Source: Dermacentor variabilis
Taxonomy: Eukaryota > Arthropoda > Arachnida > Ixodida > Ixodidae
Direction: 5' to 3'
DNA length: 64,000 nt
Assembly (NCBI RefSeq): GCF_050947875.1
Contig: NC_134568.1
Coordinates: forward strand, 206,672,352 to 206,736,351
This document shows positions 1 through 44,019 of this stretch, piece after piece. Made by a program: the position numbers and the translations under genes. How positions within the stretch are numbered: the first letter of the stretch is position 1; every line of letters starts with the position of its first letter. The notes beneath the pieces were generated by a model. It was not told the DNA's origin. It saw nothing but the letters and a program-made list of their open reading frames with translations, and did no database searches.

Positions 1-323
1 GGGAAATGTTTTTTTCTGTTGGATAAAGAACCTGAAAGTTTAATTGGTGCACCCCCTCTAGAGGGAGCAATCAGGGAGTGCAGGAAAATTGCTAGCCATA
101 AAATAGCATTTGTTAGGCATGCCAGCCGCCCACCACAGAGCCCAACTAGGGGACGCAACAGGACTTGAAATATTCATTTCTGATCACACCTGCGGTACAT
201 GCCCACTATAACCGAATATAAATAACCTAGGTTGACTACATCACACACGGTTAACCCTCACTGCCTGGAAAATCAGCAGTGATACAGAAGTAGAGGACAG
301 GAAAGGTAAGAAGTGAGAGGGTA

Positions 324-776
324 ATGCTTGGTGTATGCTACAGGCCCCCTAGTACTGATCCAGATTTCGCCCGTGAACTTAACGAAATATTATCTCAGCT
401 TACTGATAAACACCCTGCCGCACATTTTCACCTCTATGGAGATTTTAACTTCCCGAACATTGACTGGCTGAATCAAACATCACCAATCACAGGAAATACT
501 GAAGCAAGAGAATTTGTTGATATTTGCCTGAACTTCAACCTTAGTCAACTGGTAACTGAACCAACACGCATGACTAATGATTCTTCGAACATTTTAGACC
601 TAATACTTACAAATAACCATGAAAGCTTAAAATATATTGCATACTTACATGAAATCAGTGATCACAAAGTAATTCATACTACATTTCATTTCGTCCCCAA
701 AACACACCACATTTTCAGCGGAACAATTCATTTGTACAATAACACCGATTACGATGCAATTAATAATGAACTATGA
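324..776 (+). pseudogene. LINE endonuclease domain (CR1/L2-like), fragment
   Basis: The 150-residue translation shows the C-terminal half of an exonuclease-endonuclease-phosphatase domain. It has a YRPPS motif near residue 7, the GDFN catalytic box near residue 40, and the SDH box near residue 112 with the general-base histidine. These boxes are diagnostic for LINE endonucleases that nick target DNA. The N-terminal catalytic part is absent or frameshifted upstream, and the frame ends before the reverse transcriptase, so this is not a working enzyme. Confidence 0.75.
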
Positions 777-1299
777 CATTTCCTGCCTGCGTTTGAATCC
801 AGTCTCGATTCCCGAAGTCTTAATAACAACTGGCTATCTTTAAGGACAAAAAAATTGAGCTAACTAATAAATTCATCCCCAAGGTAAACTTGCTTGCCAA
901 TAAAAACAAACCATGGTTTTGAAAAAGCTTAAAAACATAAGAAAACAAAAAGAAGCGTCTTTTTCGTATTGCGAAACTTAATGGAAGTGCTTGCACATGG
1001 GATAGGTACTATGCTGCAGAAGACGCGTATTATACTGCAATCCAAAATGCTAAAGAGACGTTTTATAACAGTGACTTACCTAAAATTCTAAAAAGTAACC
1101 CTAGAAAATTATGGGAAGTCATAAACCCACAACCGCCACACGACATTACACCTACGAACAATAATGGCGAGGAGGTGAGCGACGCTCATTGTGCTGAAGT
1201 GTTTAACATTGCGTTCTCATCAGTTTTTACAAAAGAAGCTGATTTACGATTTCCTATGCCACCTGCTACAACATTACCAATGATGGCCCCAGTGACATT

Positions 1300-2690
1300 C
1301 TCTGTTGCTGGCATTTTGTCCCTCATCGACAAAATCAAACTTTCATCATCGGCTGGCGTAGACGACATTAACTCCAAACTGTTAAAAAATACTAAAATTA
1401 TTCCAGAATATTTTTCAATACTGTTCTCCTGTCACTTGAAACAGGAATTTTGCCAGAAGATTGGAAAGTACGAAAGGAAGTTCCATTTCACGAATCAGGT
1501 AACAAACAATCCCCTTTGAACTACCGTCCCATTTCACTAACAAGCGTCCCGTGCAAAATCATGGAACATGTCATATACTCTCACATGATGCACTTCCTGG
1601 ACACGAACAATTTCTTTCATTGTTCCCAGCATGGCTTTCGTAAATCTTTATCCTGTGAAACTCAACTGGCAATGTTTATTCATGACTTGCATTCCAATCT
1701 TGACTGTAACCATTAGACTGATGCAATAATTCTGGACTTCGTTAAAGCTTTCAATAAAGTACCACACGAACACCTGTTACTAAAACTTGCCCAGTTGAAC
1801 CTGCACCCTCACATTCTTGGATGGATTTCAGAATTTCTTACTAAACCGTTTTCAGTTCGTCTCTATTAAAAAAAAAATTTTCTAGCTCCCTATCAGTAAC
1901 ACCGGGCATCCCCCAAGGGTCTGTCCTCGCACCCCTTCTGTTCCTAAAATATATTAACGACCTACCCAACCATGTATCTTCTCATACCCATATCCTTGCC
2001 GACAACTGCATCATCTATTGCACAATTACTAAGCTTTCTGATCAAAATGCACTCCAAAATGACCTTAACCGTGTACAAGAGTAGTGCGATCTTTGGCTAA
2101 TGACGCTTAATCCCACTAAATGCAAACTCGATTCATTTCAATGCTAGCATAATCCTTTGCTTTTTTGCTGCATAATATCTAACACCACTGTTGAACAAGC
2201 CTAATCCTATAAGTACCTTGGCATCACCTTGTCCCGTCATCTTTCCTGGTGCGCACATGTCACCAATGTCATATCATCAGCGAACAGATCTCTTGGTTTT
2301 TTTTTAAAGCGTCATTTGCGTCACACCCCACAGAACATAAATCTTCTCGCATATAAATCTCTAATCAGATGAAAACTAGAATATGCGACATCCATCTGGA
2401 GTCCGCACCAGGTATACTTAATCAGCGAATTAGAATCCGTGCAAAATCGTGCAACTAGATTTATTCATTCTTCATACTCTGACATAATAGTTCTGCGGAA
2501 ACCTGCAAGGTGGAGAGAAGTAATTAAAAAAAGGAAAATTTTCCCTTTATTAATTTTTCATACTCATATGACAAGCATATCATCCCTCAAGCGTGAAATT
2601 TGTCTTCCAAATCTTTCAGTACGTCGCCACATTGCCAGCCTCTGTCTGCTGCGAAAATTTTTTCCCAGCTTCCTGAATCGCACGCCCTAA
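1300..2690 (+). pseudogene. LINE reverse transcriptase, multiply frameshifted
   Basis: Reverse transcriptase blocks are read in order across several frames: NYRPISLTS near 1520, QHGFRKS near 1625, a first catalytic block reading LDFVKAFNKV near 1735, GIPQGSVLAPLLF near 1905, and the YADD-equivalent box near 2000, here reading LADN. The second catalytic aspartate has become asparagine, so the polymerase would be dead even without the frameshifts. A downstream block, QNRATRFIHSSY, near 2440 is typical of the CR1/L2 C-terminus. This copy looks old. Confidence 0.75.
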
Positions 2691-3204
2691 ATCGTCTCAC
2701 CGACGTGCATATTCCACCGCACTAGCCATCCGTTTCAAATTGCACTCACGTGCTTACACTACCACCTTCACTGCCTCATTTTTTCTTTGTGCAGCAGTGG
2801 ACTGGAATGGCCTTCTCCGAGACATTACAGCCATAATGTGTCCATCAAGTTTTACAGAAAATGTCACAGCACACTGTTCTACATAAAGACTTATTTGTAA
2901 CCTTCATTTGTTAGCCCACTCCTTATGTAATACCCCCTAAAGGGGGTCTTTAAGGTAATAAAGTGATGGGATGTGATGTGATGAAAGAGGAAGATTGAAG
3001 TGAAGTACAGGAAAAGACAAGTACCTATTTCCCCCAAGTGGGTCAGCCTGGAGGTGCCGTCTATGTGAAGCAAAGGCCAAAGAGGTGTGTTGCCTCCGCC
3101 AAGGGGCCTTAAAGGTCCCCATGCCTGGCATTGGCTCAACTACCAGCATCCCCTTTTCCCCAGAGACGGCTAAGCCGTGCACAGTTAGACGCAGGAGAAT
3201 GCAA

Positions 3205-3290
3205 CCCTCATGTGCTCTGGCACGTGGTGTCGCAACATACCAAATGCATGCTCACACAGACGCCCCTGCAGGCTGTACTCTATATGCTTA
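3205..3290 (+). repeat. Dispersed repeat, copy A
   Basis: This stretch, containing GTGGTGTCGCAACA and CAGACGCCCCTGCAGG, recurs in reverse orientation at about 23360-23455. The two copies differ at scattered positions. I do not recognise the family. The shared block is short and no coding role is evident. Confidence 0.55.
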
Positions 3291-3359
3291 TGCATTTTGA
3301 CAAATGGCAAGCAATAACATGGAAGAGCTTAATAATCTGAAAACAGACTACATACTTAC

Positions 3360-11423
<8,064 letters not shown>

Positions 11424-11826
11424 GGGCCGCTCTGCGTCGCATCACATGGTTCTTGTTCTTGTTTACGCAACAAAAGTAATGGCGAATTCGCCCTAAGTTT
11501 ATGGAAGGGGTCGCCACAGATAAATATAAAGTTAGAACCTGATATGCCTTATATTATTTTTTATTAAAGTACAACAAACTACGTTGTTAATATTACACTA
11601 ATAAATGTTATTATAAGTTATATGCGTATATTTATGAAACGTCTTTTTCATTTTCTTCTGTACCAGGAACAGGCTTGACAGACGAAAACAGTGGACCATA
11701 GCAGTGGACCACTCACACGGCTCATACCACGACAATCAGGATCGCGTTCTGGAGGATGCGCGCGCTGCTGCGTACTAATTTAGTGACTTCATGCAGTAAC
11801 CCCCGGGGCATCGAACGCAAATCAGA
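11424..11826. promoter_or_regulatory. Putative bidirectional promoter between RBFA and RNF166-like gene
   Basis: The start codons of the two divergent genes are about 400 bp apart, and no repeat was recognised between them. The interval must hold both 5' UTRs and at least one core promoter. No canonical TATA box is placed convincingly for either direction. The promoter role is inferred from position only. Confidence 0.5.
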
Positions 11827-26470
<14,644 letters not shown>

Positions 26471-27170
26471 AGGCCAAAGTGGCATTCCGGCTGTTTGGAA
26501 AGATATACCTTTTCTATGCTTTTTTTTACCAGTCATGATCAGCATGAGAGAGGTCTTTCGCCTCAGATGCTGGGTGCCACATTTTTTTTCTATTGCAGTT
26601 TTTAAATATAGGTCTTCGTTGCTGCAGGAACAGCACTATATGTTAGCAATGTTAGTAGTGTCTCTCAGAGCTGCAAGTCTGACAAGGGTCATGTTTGGAA
26701 ACAGCATCTTGCTTTCTATCTCTTTATTAAGGGGCTGACAAAAATCTTTTCAAAGCAAATGAAGATTCGTTGTCAGAATTAATCTGATTAACTAGTTCGT
26801 GGTGCATGTATTGAACCACCAACAAAGTGAGTGGGGCAGGGAGGCTGCACCCATACCCAGCTACATTGCCTCCCAAGATTTGCGGTGTTCTGCAGGATTT
26901 TCACGCCATACTGCACCAATCAGGGAGGCATTGTTGTGCTACACAATGACTTTAAATTTTGCTGGTGCTTAAGGCACATTTAAAGATATTTTATGGATAC
27001 AAAGTTTAATATATTTGACTTAGTCCGATGTTATTAAAGCACCGTGTAATTGCATAGTGCATATAAGTAAGGACAATGTTCCACTGTGGAGTGTTGCAGC
27101 CTTCTCTGCCAATCTAGGTTTTCATGTTAACCATCCATCAGTCACCGATTTCTCTCAATATAATGATATA
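26471..27170. other. 3' flank of RNF166-like gene, probable 3' UTR
   Basis: No coding potential was recognised. The 3' UTR length is unknown. Confidence 0.4.
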
Positions 27171-28537
27171 CAGTCGATCCTGGATATATCGAGCTCCAAG
27201 GAGATTGCGAATAGTTTGATATATATCGATAATTCTAAATACAGAATTTGCTTATCTGATGCTTATGTGAAATCTCCGCATGTCTCGGACAGTTTCTTGA
27301 GGTCATGAAAAGTGGGTATTTACCAATTTGCTACCTACTCTATGGCCATGTTGAATGTACAAAAGTTGACATTTTTTGCACAAGAATGTTGCAAGTCACT
27401 TGTGCTGTGGAGTCTCAACACTAACCCTAAAAGTCTCTGTCGCCCATTTGCGAGACTCGTGCACCTCGCATGCGTTGGAAGTGCTTGGTGTGCATTTTTA
27501 TTCAGGATGAGGTAGAAATGGACACAGCACAGAAGCAAACCAGCCTGTATAGATACATGCTGTGCCACGGTGCCATCAGTGCAACCTATACTGCCAAATT
27601 CTGCATGTGCCCAGCCGTATGTCCGTTACAATACACCGTTGAAACGACTGATTGTCGCACGTTGGCAACAATTCAACCACAGCAGACTGTTCTGTTGTGT
27701 TTCGGTTTCAAAACAGACTTCCTGTCAGCACCAGTCCTTGCTTCCTGTCCACCCTAAGCTTCTCGTAAGTCTGCCTGTTTCTTCTGGCGTGCTGCTCGAT
27801 GCTCCAATGCCTCGCAGTCCTTCCGTTCTCGGCCCTTCCTTTCTGATCGTTGCATCTGTGACTGCCAAAACTACAGACAGTGCTAGATTCAAAAGTGGCT
27901 TTTAGCTTGCAGAACATCAGAGTCCATTCCCACTCATGTGTAACTCTGCGAGCTTGAATGAAAATTGTTCAGCAGGGACTATGGAACTCTAAAATGTCGC
28001 GGAAAGCCCTTGTCTACAAGAAGATAAACCCGGCAGTGCAGACATGTTCAGTTTGGCAACCCATGCCACAGCCACTTAGTCAAAAGATGAACTGTCGTAC
28101 ATGCTCTCCTGTGGAACGCATATCGGACTGGGAGGCCTTTTGCATTCTTGAAACGGCACGGCGATCTGCTCTTGCTGATAACGAACCGCTGCAGTTTGCA
28201 TGAGCCATCTATATGCACCACAAGCGAAACTGAGATGCGCACCCCGTTCTCTTTTCCTCCATAGCATGTACTGCTCGTCAGATACTATATCTTGCTTTAC
28301 AGCACCTGCCAAAACAGTGCCGTTTTGAGCTCATCGCCATTAAATATTCCCAATGGTGCGAGAAGTGATGATGTCCCTATTAGAAAAGCACACTTGCAGG
28401 GACACGGTGTTTGAGATATTGAATGTGGCAGTGAATGTGATTTCGACTTTTGCATGAAATTTCCGAGGGCATTTTACAACTGTATAATATAAACAATAAT
28501 TTCATACACCCAAGTTTGATATATCCAGGATATACTG
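27171..28537. mobile_element. Pogo/Tigger-like non-autonomous DNA transposon
   Basis: The left end begins CAGTCGATCCTGGATATATC at 27171 and the right end, read from 28537 on the minus strand, begins CAGTATATCCTGGATATATC. TA precedes the left end; the right flank reads TG. CAGT-starting TIRs with a TA target fit the pogo/Tigger branch of Tc1/mariner. The 1.37-kb interior encodes nothing recognisable. It lies between two convergent genes. Confidence 0.65.
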
Positions 28538-31500
28538 TGTTTTAATGTCTCGTAAATTTGACTTTTCTTTGTCAGTTGTCGGTCTCTTTAGGACCTGGAC
28601 AGAGTACAAGAATGTGAATAAGTCTTCTGTGTGCACTATTGTCTAGGTACTTTGTCAGTCATGCATATCATTGACATAAGTGCTGTCCTGCACTGCAGAA
28701 GCATATGAAAGATGTGAATCATGGCACCTTATGTCCACCCACTCACAAATGTGCCAGCTGTAAATGTAGATACATGTTGCTGTTTTCTATGTTGCTCACA
28801 AGAATGGTTTGTAGCCCTTGAAACTCATGTGATGCATTTTGGCAAATGTAAAGCACATGGTTAAGTGTGGCCATACTGTATATCATGTTCATTTGCCAAC
28901 CTTAGAGATGCACCCGGTGTTTGGAGTAATATCTCTGGTTGAGTAAATGACAGCACGCTAATAGCATGTGTAGAATGCCCTTATAAAGGGCATGCTACGG
29001 CAGTCTGATGTAGAGTGTGTCATTTTGGTGACACCCTTAAGACCGTGCCATTTGTGTGTTGTAGTAGTGGCTATTGTGGATTGCTTCAAAGGCTGATGTC
29101 TTCAGACAGAGTGTATCTCCGCATTGTTAACGAAATGGTGTTTGGAATTACCATCAGTGACTGTTGACTGTTGGTTGGTGCACTGTGCAATGACAGCTTT
29201 AAAATAGCTAACGTGTCTTGCAGCAAGTGTCCGGAAAGTTGTATCTGTTAGGAGAGACTGCTTGACAACGTGTTAAGCTGAAAGGTAGCCTTGTTTCATG
29301 TCGTAATATCTTCCTTGTTGGCTCTTGGTTACATCCACTTTTCACAGTTCAAATCTCGTGCAGTAGGTAAAGATCATGGCATTAGCCTCTTAAAAGCTGC
29401 GCTATTCCAAAAGTGCCATTCATACATTTTATATTACAGCTACTCTGCATTTAAGTTTTCTCTTTGATGTCACTGTTGACAAGGAGACAAGAATGCAGAA
29501 AATAGTTTCACAAATTAAATTCCATACTCCATTGTGCAGCCTCATTCCCATAGACTCATTTGCACGATAAATGAACTGCTGTGGTTCGGGGTGGTATTGG
29601 TGGGTAGCATTATAGCTGTGTCAGTGAACAGCAGGAGCCAACCTTCATAATTACAAGCTTTTACAAACACTCTTTCTTGGACATCTTTCTGTTGCAATCC
29701 CCAAGAAAAATATTGTATTTTAACTTGCCACTGGGAGACTGTTGCTGGTTTGTTGCCAGTGTGCTAGTCACACAAGTGATCAGCTGGAGTGGTTATGACG
29801 AGTAGGTTAATGCATTCCACTTTTTGTAATGCAGGTACATTACTTTTTTTTTATTGTATTTTGTTACTATGCATTAAAGAAAAAAAGTGAATGTCTTGAC
29901 CTGTACTGTCACAAGTGCAATTGCTTGGACTACTGTAGTCACAGTGTACTTAACAAGGAACTGTAAATATAAGACAAGGTTTTATGCTGTACCATCAACC
30001 TGTACAAGCAAGCAAGCTGCTGTGAGCCTTGACCAACCTGTATTTTTCATGCCTTTTATACTGACTCTATAGTCTACGTACTAATATCTGTGCAGGGCTC
30101 ATGTGTAAACTGCCCGACTACAAGGAAATTTTGTAGTACATTTAAAGGATCATTGCACTGAGAATTTGCTTTTATCACTTCATATTCCAATTCCTTGATG
30201 TTTGCTCAGTCTAAAGGCCTTTCGTTTGCATGACACAATGATGCATGTGTCACGTGCATGTGTCATGTAATGATGCACGTCTAAACCTTGAGACACCATT
30301 GTGCTTTGGTCAAGTCCAAAAGCGCCAGTTCACAACAGGTGTGCCATTGAATGAACACAGTAAGGAGTGCTAACTTGGACCTTCTGATACACATACCCCA
30401 TAAAGAAATACGTGCAATGTGGAAAGATTTGGTCACGTTACAGAATAATCAGAGGTAGGCAGAAGTAAGACTTCTGACACTTGCGCAAACCACAGAACTG
30501 TTGTTTCTATAAACCATGCATTGCCTTTTCTTGCTTTGAGGTTTCCAAGAGCAAGTTAGAAGCTGTCAGTATTCATTGCACAGCGACATGCTTTGTTCAA
30601 GTAGGCTGCTGTTTTAATGTGTCAACAAATGCCATAAATTGGGACTAATAGATGTGAAACATTGTAGACCGGTAAAGCTAATCAGCAGTGAAGTAGCTTG
30701 CGTTGCTGGCTGATCTTAATACCAGCCAGCAACACAATCGGCAGTGTTGAAAAGGAAAAGTTTAGAAGACTGGCTGAGCAGGCAGTCTTTCTTTCTCTTC
30801 CCATCTGCAAGAGCGGCCGAGCAATTCCGTTTTCATATAGCCATCTTTGCTTAATGTTTACGTAGCTAAAAAAAATCTGTTTCAAATTACACAAAAGTTG
30901 ATTGATAGGGTTTAACCTGTTTAGAAAATGCCCGTTTTATGAAAGACTCCACATTGGTGTGCTCCAAATTTATTTTGATCATGAAATTGGAAGTATACAT
31001 TCATTAAAACTGCACTTCGCATTGCGCTGTAGACTGGGGGTCTCAATTATGTGGTCTGCATGCAGCCCTCGGACCTCATTTATGCAACAAATGTGGCTCT
31101 GCCAAGCATCCACTCCAATTCACCTTGGCCTTTGAAAATTCCCTTTCTCTCTGCCAAATTTCAGTGTGCCACATACCATGTACACAGCCCAATGTCAGGC
31201 TTGAGTTAGAGACCTCTGTTGTACACATGTGGTGCAGTGTCACCTCATAAATTTCAACCTATTTTAATCGAACCGACGCTGTGGTCCTATCAAAATTTTT
31301 TATTTCGATGCGAAAATGCCTGGTAATTCGAATGCTTGGGCGTTTGTGACTGTTAATTCCAACATCCCGCACTGCCAACCATGTTCTCAGCAGCGTGCCA
31401 ACTTGCACACCTGCTGCTACTCCCACCTCCCATTGGAAGTGCCTTATTTCGACGTGCGTGACGTGTGGCAAAAATTTCAAAAAAAGTCGGGGTGCGGGTT

Positions 31501-31632
31501 ATATGCAAACTTTTTAGTGTGGCTTAATGGCAGCACGTGCTGTGCTGCCGTAAAGCCACACTTGCGGAACTTGTTACTCATGTTAGCCCAGTGCACATGT
31601 ACCGCATGATGCAGTGCTGTACACAAGTGCTA

Positions 31633-31715
31633 CAGTCGAATAAGCCTCCTCTAAGTTCGTTTAACTTGAACAAATTTTCATGCCTCATCGAGTTCAAATT
31701 ATTGACATTCGACTG
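31633..31715. repeat. Short inverted-repeat element (83 bp)
   Basis: It starts CAGTCGAATAAG after a TA and ends with the inverse of CAGTCGAATGTC. The start resembles pogo/Tigger termini, like the element at 27171. It is too short to be sure it is a unit. Confidence 0.4.
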
Positions 31716-32429
31716 CGTTTCTGGGAGTTAAAACAAATTTTCACTTTCTCCCCTACATTGATAATGGCAGTATTTAGTTTTCAACACCAAAAGATCTGTG
31801 CAGCTTGGTCATTTCACACAAGATAAAATCCCAATCATTGCACACACCCCACCAACGAGCATTGCGCTGTGAATGTGTGGAAATATTCCCTGCTGGCAAA
31901 CACTTCTACTAACATATGTGGCCTGCTAGGCAAACTCCTTTTGCCGCTGCAAAAGGCATAGTTTGTCACATGTTCACTTTCTTCCTCCTGCAGAGGAAGG
32001 TTGAGTGCCCTTGCAAATTTGACTTCCTTTTTGAAACCCCAAATTTGCTTTACAGCTTTTGTCTAATATGCCACCATAAGTGAATATTGCGCATTCAAAT
32101 GTGTTGGCAAACACCACCTTGCCCTGCCCTTGCAGTGTGCCCATGTATGAAGCCTTGTCGAGTATCATTTAAGGCCAAATTTTAGCCAGTGAAAAACAGT
32201 TGCTTGAGATTTTGCAGGGGTTGGAAATTTACATTGCCCTTCCACACAATGTAGACAACTTAGTATTTGTTTCAAGTTCTGTGCACTACAAGATGATTTG
32301 CCCAACAATGTTGATACTGGTAAGCAGGAGTTGCTGCTCTTGCAAAAGTTGTGGAGTCTTCCGATGTGGTGTTTAATGGACACTTTTCATTTTTCACTTT
32401 TGTACACCGTTTGTAAATAACCTCTATTC

Positions 32430-32435
32430 AATAAA
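32430..32435 (+). terminator. Candidate poly(A) signal AATAAA for RNF166-like gene
   Basis: A canonical AATAAA follows a T-rich stretch, about 6 kb past the stop codon. It is one of several AATAAA hexamers on this strand in the interval, so the assignment is weak. Confidence 0.25.
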
Positions 32436-33409
32436 ATTCTTTGAAAGAAATGTGCAGTTTCATTCAAGCCATTGAAGCTCCATCCAGAAGGTTTGCAACC
32501 TACTGCAAATATTCCGACACTGGAGAACTTTACCGTGTTCACAGGTTAAAAAATGTAATCATATGTTCTTATATAAAACACTCGATTCAAAAGACACTTC
32601 AAGAGATTTTCTGTCAGATTAGTACAAAAGCAACACTTCACTAATCAGTATAGTGAAGATATTAAGCTGCCAAATCAAACTTTCTGAAAAAGATTGAAGT
32701 TGCCTCCTTAAGATGGCAATTGGTAGGGAGCACCAACATCAGTGATGCCTATAAATGCCAAAACCACTAAAACCGAATATATGTCTCGCTCCAGGCACTG
32801 GACTTCCAAATAACAGCAGCAGGTATGGCTTAGGAACTCTGGCTCAGGTGCATATGGCACTCCTCTATTCAAGCAGACAATGTCAACCAGGCATTATGCT
32901 GAATTTGGGTCTTGCAAGATCCTTAATTCATGCTTGCAAACATGAGCAGAAACTACCATGACTGATTCAAATGCCAATTTTCCTTTTTGCACACCTTGCT
33001 GCTTTATCAAAAATCAAACTACAGAATAAGGTTAATTCCATTTTTGAATGCATTTAATAGCATCCCCATCGTGAATTCCCCATGTAAACTAATCGCAGTA
33101 GAGGTTCAAGAGCAAAATTGTACACGAAGACAATAAAACATCTGCCAGGCAAAATTTCTAAAAAAGGTTATATGTGGCCACATACCAGTGACAACAGCCA
33201 GCTATGCATTTAAATTTACCAACACTGGCAACATAATTCATGCCTGACACTTAACAGAGGTTCAATCGGAAGTTTTTAAAGACAGATGCAACATGTTTTA
33301 ATCATGATTATTTCTATTAGTACTTGCAACTGTATTTGAAAGGAGCAAAAGCCTCAACCTTGAAAGTTGTCAAAAATTCTCCTGCTTCACCAAATGTGAC
33401 CAAAATGGC

Positions 33410-33452
33410 ATTTGCATATATTTCGGCCAAAATAGTCGAAATATATGCAAAT
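33410..33452. repeat. Perfect 16-bp inverted repeat with 11-nt loop
   Basis: The arm ATTTGCATATATTTCG (33410-33425) is repeated in inverse at 33437-33452. No gene overlaps it. Confidence 0.9.
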
Positions 33453-34544
33453 ACTTCAAAATCTGACTGATCTCGTAGATGTACAAGCCACCGAGGTTTC
33501 AACACGAAATTCAAGAAATGTAAGTTAAGCACCTTATTTTCTCCTCTAGTGATCACTTTTTCTCATGTTAAATGAATAAAAAAAAAGTTTTGAAAGAGTG
33601 CACAACTAAAATTATTTGATGTTTCTATTTAGCATCCCTTTAAAGGTACCTTTCAAAACAGCAACAAACCTTTAGGTCCCGAGCAAAAATGGTAGAGCTC
33701 ACACTGAAAAGAAAAGAATGCCTTCTTGCAATACTGCAGTGAACACAACCACATCCTTGCACATGTTTATTTTTTTCAAATGCGAGAGAATTTATCACAG
33801 GTGCTATAAAAATCTATAACAAGGAAATGCTTCATTTGACATCCTCTTGGAGTATAAAATAATGGTACATCTCACAGTATGTTCCTCAAATACTGTGTCC
33901 ACAGCCATTCACATCATCACTAACGTATATCCCTGGCAGAATAGCACAAACACTACAGCCTTGTTTTTTAACACATAAGGAACAATTTGCTGTATGTACA
34001 TCTCAGTAAATACTGGACAGTTGCAAACACATGGGATAAGCATGATGAGAGCAGCAGTGTAAATTTTTTTACTAGCACATATGCACTCACCCATGTAAAT
34101 AGGGGAAGTCCAGTTAGCATAGCACAAATAGGGCTTTAACCCCACCAGCGTAATGACCGTATTTCTTCACTTTTAGAATATAACCTAAAAATGATTAATG
34201 CGATCAGTCGTGGTCACAGTAGTATTTATGCAATATGTGGTGCACACCTCATTGCACATCATCGTGACCTAACGAGTAGCCAGAAATACACCTTCCACTC
34301 TTTTTTTTTTTCTCTCTCTCTCTCTACCGAGTATTTACAATTATTACTGTGCAACGGCTCTCCATGAAAAAAACATTTCAATTGTTACTCTAAAACCATA
34401 GCACATTCACTACAACACTAGCAGCACTCCAGTTGTGTGCTGTTAACTTGTCCATAGATCTTGCTGCCAACAAACAAGGCGTAATGAGTTTTGCACACTG
34501 ACAAATATATATATATCAGATCAATAATATAGCACACAGAGCAA

Positions 34545-34550
34545 TTTATT
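34545..34550 (-). terminator. Probable PDCD6 poly(A) signal
   Basis: AATAAA on the minus strand lies about 220 bp after the PDCD6 stop codon, a plausible 3' UTR length. Confidence 0.55.
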
Positions 34551-34768
34551 GTTGGTTGAAAACTGGAAAAATTAGACAGCAATCTCTTCTTGATATCTTA
34601 AGCAAACATCCAGATATACTCTTTAAAATGAATCGGGTCACCAATCCCATACAAATGCCTGCACAGCATGTGGGCAGGTCATGTTGTAGAACAAATAGAG
34701 TCCATAAAAGGAGCGGTGGAATGAATGCAGCATTGTCTACTCTTGTATTAGTAGAATGCAATCAATCA

Positions 34769-43681
<8,913 letters not shown>

Positions 43682-44019
43682 CTTCTGTCCTTTCCGCCGA
43701 CAACAGCAATGTACCAAAATCTCCTCCTTTATGTCGAAATGTGGTGCCACTAAGCCTACACACGGAAACCAGAAACCTTTAACAATTGCAACTACGGCCC
43801 ACAGTACAGAATCATGGAATAAAGAACTGACAGAATCACGAACTCCACCTCTGACTCCACAGCGGCTTCGAATGCTCTATAACAGCGGCTTGTCTAGGCT
43901 TTGTAAACTGTAGATAATCGGATAGAAGTGGACACGGATGTGGACATGCTTGGAAGCCATTGGCTTGGAGCAACGGAGAAATGAACGGAGCAAACCATGG
44001 AGCAAATAATGTTCTCCCT

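Larger units (their letters stand above)
1..2985 (+). mobile_element. Decayed CR1/L2-like non-LTR retrotransposon (LINE)
   Basis: The segment carries an apurinic-type endonuclease followed by a reverse transcriptase, in that order and on the same strand, which is the layout of ORF2 of CR1/L2/Jockey-group LINEs. The reading frame is broken several times (for example stops near 776 and 1717). The 3' end is near 2985, after an AATAAA-containing stretch and a short run of GTGAT-like repeats, a type of tail seen in CR1/L2 elements. The 5' end is cut by the window edge. It lies downstream of RBFA exon 4 on the opposite strand, so it is probably inside an RBFA intron. Clade assignment comes from motif style and is moderately certain. 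Confidence 0.75.
28538..34540. other. Intergenic stretch between convergent RNF166-like and PDCD6 genes
   Basis: No coding exon was recognised on either strand. The stretch holds the small inverted-repeat element at 31633-31715, the hairpin at 33410-33452, a CT run near 34310 and candidate AATAAA signals. Part could be a long RNF166-like 3' UTR. Confidence 0.5.
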
